A DNA stretch of 24,897 nucleotides, taken from positions 1-24,897 of the forward strand of contig CAZBMJ010000032.1 of assembly GCA_964493205.1 (NCBI GenBank). Reading direction: 5' to 3'. Position 1 is the stretch's first letter; every line of letters begins with the position of its first letter. The notes beneath the pieces were generated by a model. That model ran no database searches, had not been told where the DNA came from, and saw only the letters and a program-made list of their open reading frames with translations. Positions 22,675 to 24,897 of the stretch are shown in pieces. The DNA comes from CAZBMJ01 sp964493205 (GTDB lineage Bacteria; Myxococcota; UBA727; JABDBI01). Both the position numbers and the translations under genes were made by a program.

Positions 22675-23466
22675 ATGGATCATCATACATCGTGGTATAG
22701 CTTTTTGCCTTATTATCATGAGTTTCATAGTTATTTACAAAATAACTTTTCGTCTAGCGTAGTTTTTAGAAATGGCCTTTTGCCTAAAGAAAGAGTCTTT
22801 GAAACGGTGCATCATGTTTTTGCTGCACTAATAGTTTTTTTGATTCTTGTAAGTTTTTCATTACTAGCTAGAACTAGTCTGAAAAACATGGATAAGATGG
22901 TGGTTCCTTCACCAAAAATAACTATTTTGAATTTATTTGAACTTTTAGTAACAGCTCTTTCTTCTTTTATGAAAGATGTGATTGGCCATGATTATAAGCG
23001 CCATGTTCCATTAGTAGGGACTTTGGCTTTATTTATTTTGGTATCTAATTTACTAGGTTTGGTGCCTGGATTTATTCCCCCTACTGATAATCTTAATACC
23101 ACCATAGCTTGTGGTTTAGTAGTTTTTGGCTATTTTAATTATCAAGGCTTACGAGTTAATGGTTTTCATCATATTACTCACTTAGCTAATCCTTTGGGTG
23201 TTTGGTGGGGATGGTTTTTAGCCCCCTTACTTTTTCCCATTGAAGTGGTGGGATTAATAGTAAGGCCATTATCTTTGGGTATTAGATTGGCAGGTAATAT
23301 GATAGGAGATCACAAAGTTTTGATGGCTTTTGCAGGTATTATGCCCTTTTTATTGCCTTTGCCCTTTTATTTGCTTGGTTTCTTGGTATGCATCATTCAA
23401 ACTATTGTTTTTTGTCTGTTGACATGCGTGTACATATCGCTACATACCCAAGAAGAAGCTCATTAG
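22675..23466 (+). CDS. atpB: ATP synthase Fo subunit a
   Basis: This 263-residue stator channel subunit passes protons to and from the c-ring. RPLSLGIRLAGNM (197-209) contains Arg204, equivalent to the essential Arg210 of E. coli. NLLGLVPGF (125-133) and PTDNLNTTIA (136-145) are also conserved, and five to six membrane helices are present. The gene follows atpI by 10 nt and precedes atpE by 28 nt to its preferred start. Confidence 0.97.
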   Translation: MDHHTSWYSFLPYYHEFHSYLQNNFSSSVVFRNGLLPKERVFETVHHVFAALIVFLILVSFSLLARTSLKNMDKMVVPSPKITILNLFELLVTALSSFMKDVIGHDYKRHVPLVGTLALFILVSNLLGLVPGFIPPTDNLNTTIACGLVVFGYFNYQGLRVNGFHHITHLANPLGVWWGWFLAPLLFPIEVVGLIVRPLSLGIRLAGNMIGDHKVLMAFAGIMPFLLPLPFYLLGFLVCIIQTIVFCLLTCVYISLHTQEEAH

Positions 23467-23494
23467 TTTTGTTTAAATAATCATGGAGATATTT

Positions 23495-23815
23495 ATGTTT
23501 AAAAAATTAAGTTTTGTTTTTATTGCCGGTCTATCTTTTTCTTTTGCAGCCTTTGCAGATGGCGATGCAGCTTCAGGTGCATCTTTTTCCAATGCTGCTT
23601 ATGCTTTATCAGCAGCCATTGCTATTTCTGTTGCAGCTCTTGGGGGGACTCTTGGTCAAGGTCGTGCAGCGGCGGCAGCACTTGAGGGAATTGCCAGAAA
23701 TCCTTCTGCTTCAGCTAAAATATTCGTGCCTATGATTTTGAGTATGGCTCTTATTGAATCATTAGTATTATTTGGTTTGATCATAGCCTTTATTATTTCT
23801 GGTAAAATAGCTTAA
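23495..23815 (+). CDS. atpE: ATP synthase Fo subunit c, with N-terminal leader
   Basis: A c-ring subunit of 106 residues, longer than the usual 75-85 because of an N-terminal leader (1-21, FKKLSFVFIAGLSFSFAAFA) that looks like a cleavable signal peptide. Helix 1 contains ALGGTLGQGRAAAAALEG, the polar loop is IARNP, and helix 2 contains Glu88 in MALIESLVLFG, the proton carrier. Gln55 in GQG is present but the Thr and Tyr ligands of known sodium-binding rings are not, so H+ is expected. I chose the ATG at 23495 because GGAG lies 8 nt upstream; an ATG at 23483 would add four residues. Confidence 0.95.
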   Translation: MFKKLSFVFIAGLSFSFAAFADGDAASGASFSNAAYALSAAIAISVAALGGTLGQGRAAAAALEGIARNPSASAKIFVPMILSMALIESLVLFGLIIAFIISGKIA

Positions 23816-24727
23816 GTGGCAAGCGTAGAAAAACCATATTGGTTGCAGGTTAGCTGTAATATACCTTTTGGGGCATCCGAGGAAGTGCAAGAAATACTGC
23901 TTTCTTTGGGTGCTTTATCTACTCAAATCGTAGATGTTTTTTTTGCTCATAAGCTTGATCTTGAAACTCAAGATTTGGTAAATTTAAGAGCATTATTTGA
24001 CGCAAGTTTTGTTTTAGAAGACGAAGTAAATAAAAAATTATTACTATTTACTGATAAATTTGAGTGGCAAAAAATAGTTGAAGAAGATTGGCAAGAAAAT
24101 TTTAATAAGTCTTGTACTACTTTTAAAGTAGATCCAGATATTTATATTGTGCCTTCTTTTGAAATCAAAGATTTTATTAAAAAAAATCCTCAAAAATTAT
24201 TCATAGAAATAGAGCCTCAAAATGCCTTTGGCAGTGGCCATCATCAGACCACTAAGCTTTGTTTAACCGCTATTTATGAGTATTTGCAGCATAAGCCTTT
24301 AGCTTGGCTAAATAATGCTAATTGCCTAGATATTGGTACAGGTAGTGCCATTTTGGCTATTTTGATGGGCAAGCTTGGTGCCAAAAATATTTTAGCTACA
24401 GAAAACGACGCCAATGCTTTGCAAACAGCTAAAGAAAATTTAATTAAAAATAATATAGCCAGCTTTACTATGGAAGTTGGTGATGATTATCAGTATAAGC
24501 ACGAAGCTTTTGATTTAATAACGGCTAATATTTTGGCCCATGTTTTAAAAAATATGGCGATTAATATTTGTAATGCCCTAAGACCTGATGCTCATTTGAT
24601 TTTAAGCGGTATTTTGCAAGATCAAGCCCTTGATGTGCAGAATCATTTTAAGAGCTTAGGATTAGAATTTTTAGGCAAGCGCCAACTGGATGCTTGGGTG
24701 GCGCTTGAATTTAAAAAATTAAATTAA
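23816..24727 (+). CDS. prmA: Ribosomal protein L11 methyltransferase
   Basis: This 303-residue SAM-dependent enzyme trimethylates lysines and the N-terminus of ribosomal protein L11 in homologues. The N-terminal L11-recognition domain ends near residue 90 with EEDWQENF. EPQNAFGSGHHQTT (133-146) is the family's DPGxAFGTGxHxTT motif, with Glu for the usual Asp. LDIGTGSAILAI (171-182) is SAM motif I, and TANIL (236-240) is the post-motif II signature. It starts at GTG immediately after the atpE stop codon without a spacer, so it probably depends on translation of atpE. It is the last gene seen in the operon. The family identity is firm. Confidence 0.94.
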   Translation: MASVEKPYWLQVSCNIPFGASEEVQEILLSLGALSTQIVDVFFAHKLDLETQDLVNLRALFDASFVLEDEVNKKLLLFTDKFEWQKIVEEDWQENFNKSCTTFKVDPDIYIVPSFEIKDFIKKNPQKLFIEIEPQNAFGSGHHQTTKLCLTAIYEYLQHKPLAWLNNANCLDIGTGSAILAILMGKLGAKNILATENDANALQTAKENLIKNNIASFTMEVGDDYQYKHEAFDLITANILAHVLKNMAINICNALRPDAHLILSGILQDQALDVQNHFKSLGLEFLGKRQLDAWVALEFKKLN

Positions 24728-24813
24728 CTATTCAAAGAGTATATTTTATAGAAGCTTAGCTATATATAATCTTATTTAAATAAATACCTCGAACTCACGT
24801 TAAATTTAACCTC

Positions 24814-24897
24814 AGTTTTGGATAAGCGAGGTGATGGAATTATATTTTCAGCCCTTCTCTACGTGCCGTCGGCTTGTCCCTGTGCAATCCCCACAAA
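24814..24897 (+). repeat. Intergenic composite hairpin element, copy C (partial, runs to the window end)
   Basis: The outer flank 24814-24867 matches copy B (11463-11516) at 42 of 54 positions without gaps, from AGTTTTG through ATAAGCGAG to TGCC. The left-arm loop CTTGT is kept (24872 onward) but its stem is decayed. The core with ATCCAG is not recognisable before the window ends. The gap after prmA (24728-24813) shows no gene and no convincing terminator. Confidence 0.65.

Noticed and set aside
22525..22762. Small frames overlapping the atpI-atpB junction on both strands
   Set aside because: They overlap well-supported genes, lack ribosome binding sites and encode nothing recognisable.
23495..23815. 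Sodium-dependent c-ring
   Set aside because: Gln55 and Glu88-Ser are present, but the Thr and Tyr ligands typical of Na+ rings are replaced by Leu and Phe; H+ rings can show the same Gln.

Overview
The window is AT-rich DNA of a Gram-negative bacterium. Evidence for an outer membrane includes two small beta-barrel-like proteins ending in aromatic residues, a PBP4-type DacB, a GyrB with the proteobacterial-type insertion, and YidC with a large periplasmic domain. Several traits point towards the Bdellovibrionota/Myxococcota ('deltaproteobacterial') side: a thrombospondin type 3 (TSP3) repeat protein with a MYXO-CTERM-like tail, paired b' and b ATP synthase subunits, an ATP synthase c subunit with a signal-like leader, and an xseA-xseB-ispA cluster. 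I cannot fix the taxon from this sequence alone.

Layout. 1-2042: 3' part of a large secreted TSP3 repeat protein, with a terminator after it. 2130-2797: a HicA-HicB toxin-antitoxin pair with its own promoter and operator-like palindrome. 2891-3376: a decayed intergenic repeat element (copy A), then a GFA/CENP-V-fold protein lacking one usual zinc cysteine. 3487-8013: gyrB, a double zinc-ribbon protein and yidC. 8014-8629: a regulatory-looking gap with two copies of a palindromic box, then an XRE-type regulator. 8613-11288 (minus strand): an FAD/NAD(P) oxidoreductase, a beta-carbonic anhydrase and two paralogous barrel-like proteins, closely spaced. 11289-11635: a gene-free stretch with a 15-bp direct repeat and the best repeat element (copy B). 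11636-14083: xseA, xseB and a short ispA. 14173-14805: a secreted or membrane protein with a canonical EF-hand loop. 14807-16312 (minus): dacB. 16448-17425: an exported protein with exact 35-residue helical repeats. 17568-23815: an ATP synthase cluster in the order b', b, delta, alpha, gamma, hotdog thioesterase, AtpZ, AtpI, a, c. prmA follows directly, and the window ends in repeat copy C.

How the genes fit together. The 17568-24727 block is tightly packed, with overlaps or gaps of at most 28 nt. It encodes all of Fo and most of F1, but the beta (atpD) and epsilon (atpC) genes are absent and must lie elsewhere if the enzyme is functional. A thioesterase gene occupies the position after gamma where atpD is expected. 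The most unusual items are this split ATP synthase cluster, the three-copy composite hairpin element, the GyrB substitution at the position equivalent to E. coli Asp426, the paired ACCCT-N5-AGGGT boxes before the XRE gene, and the 35-residue repeat protein. I did not see a clearly novel defence or mobile system. No rRNA, tRNA, CRISPR array or insertion sequence is evident.
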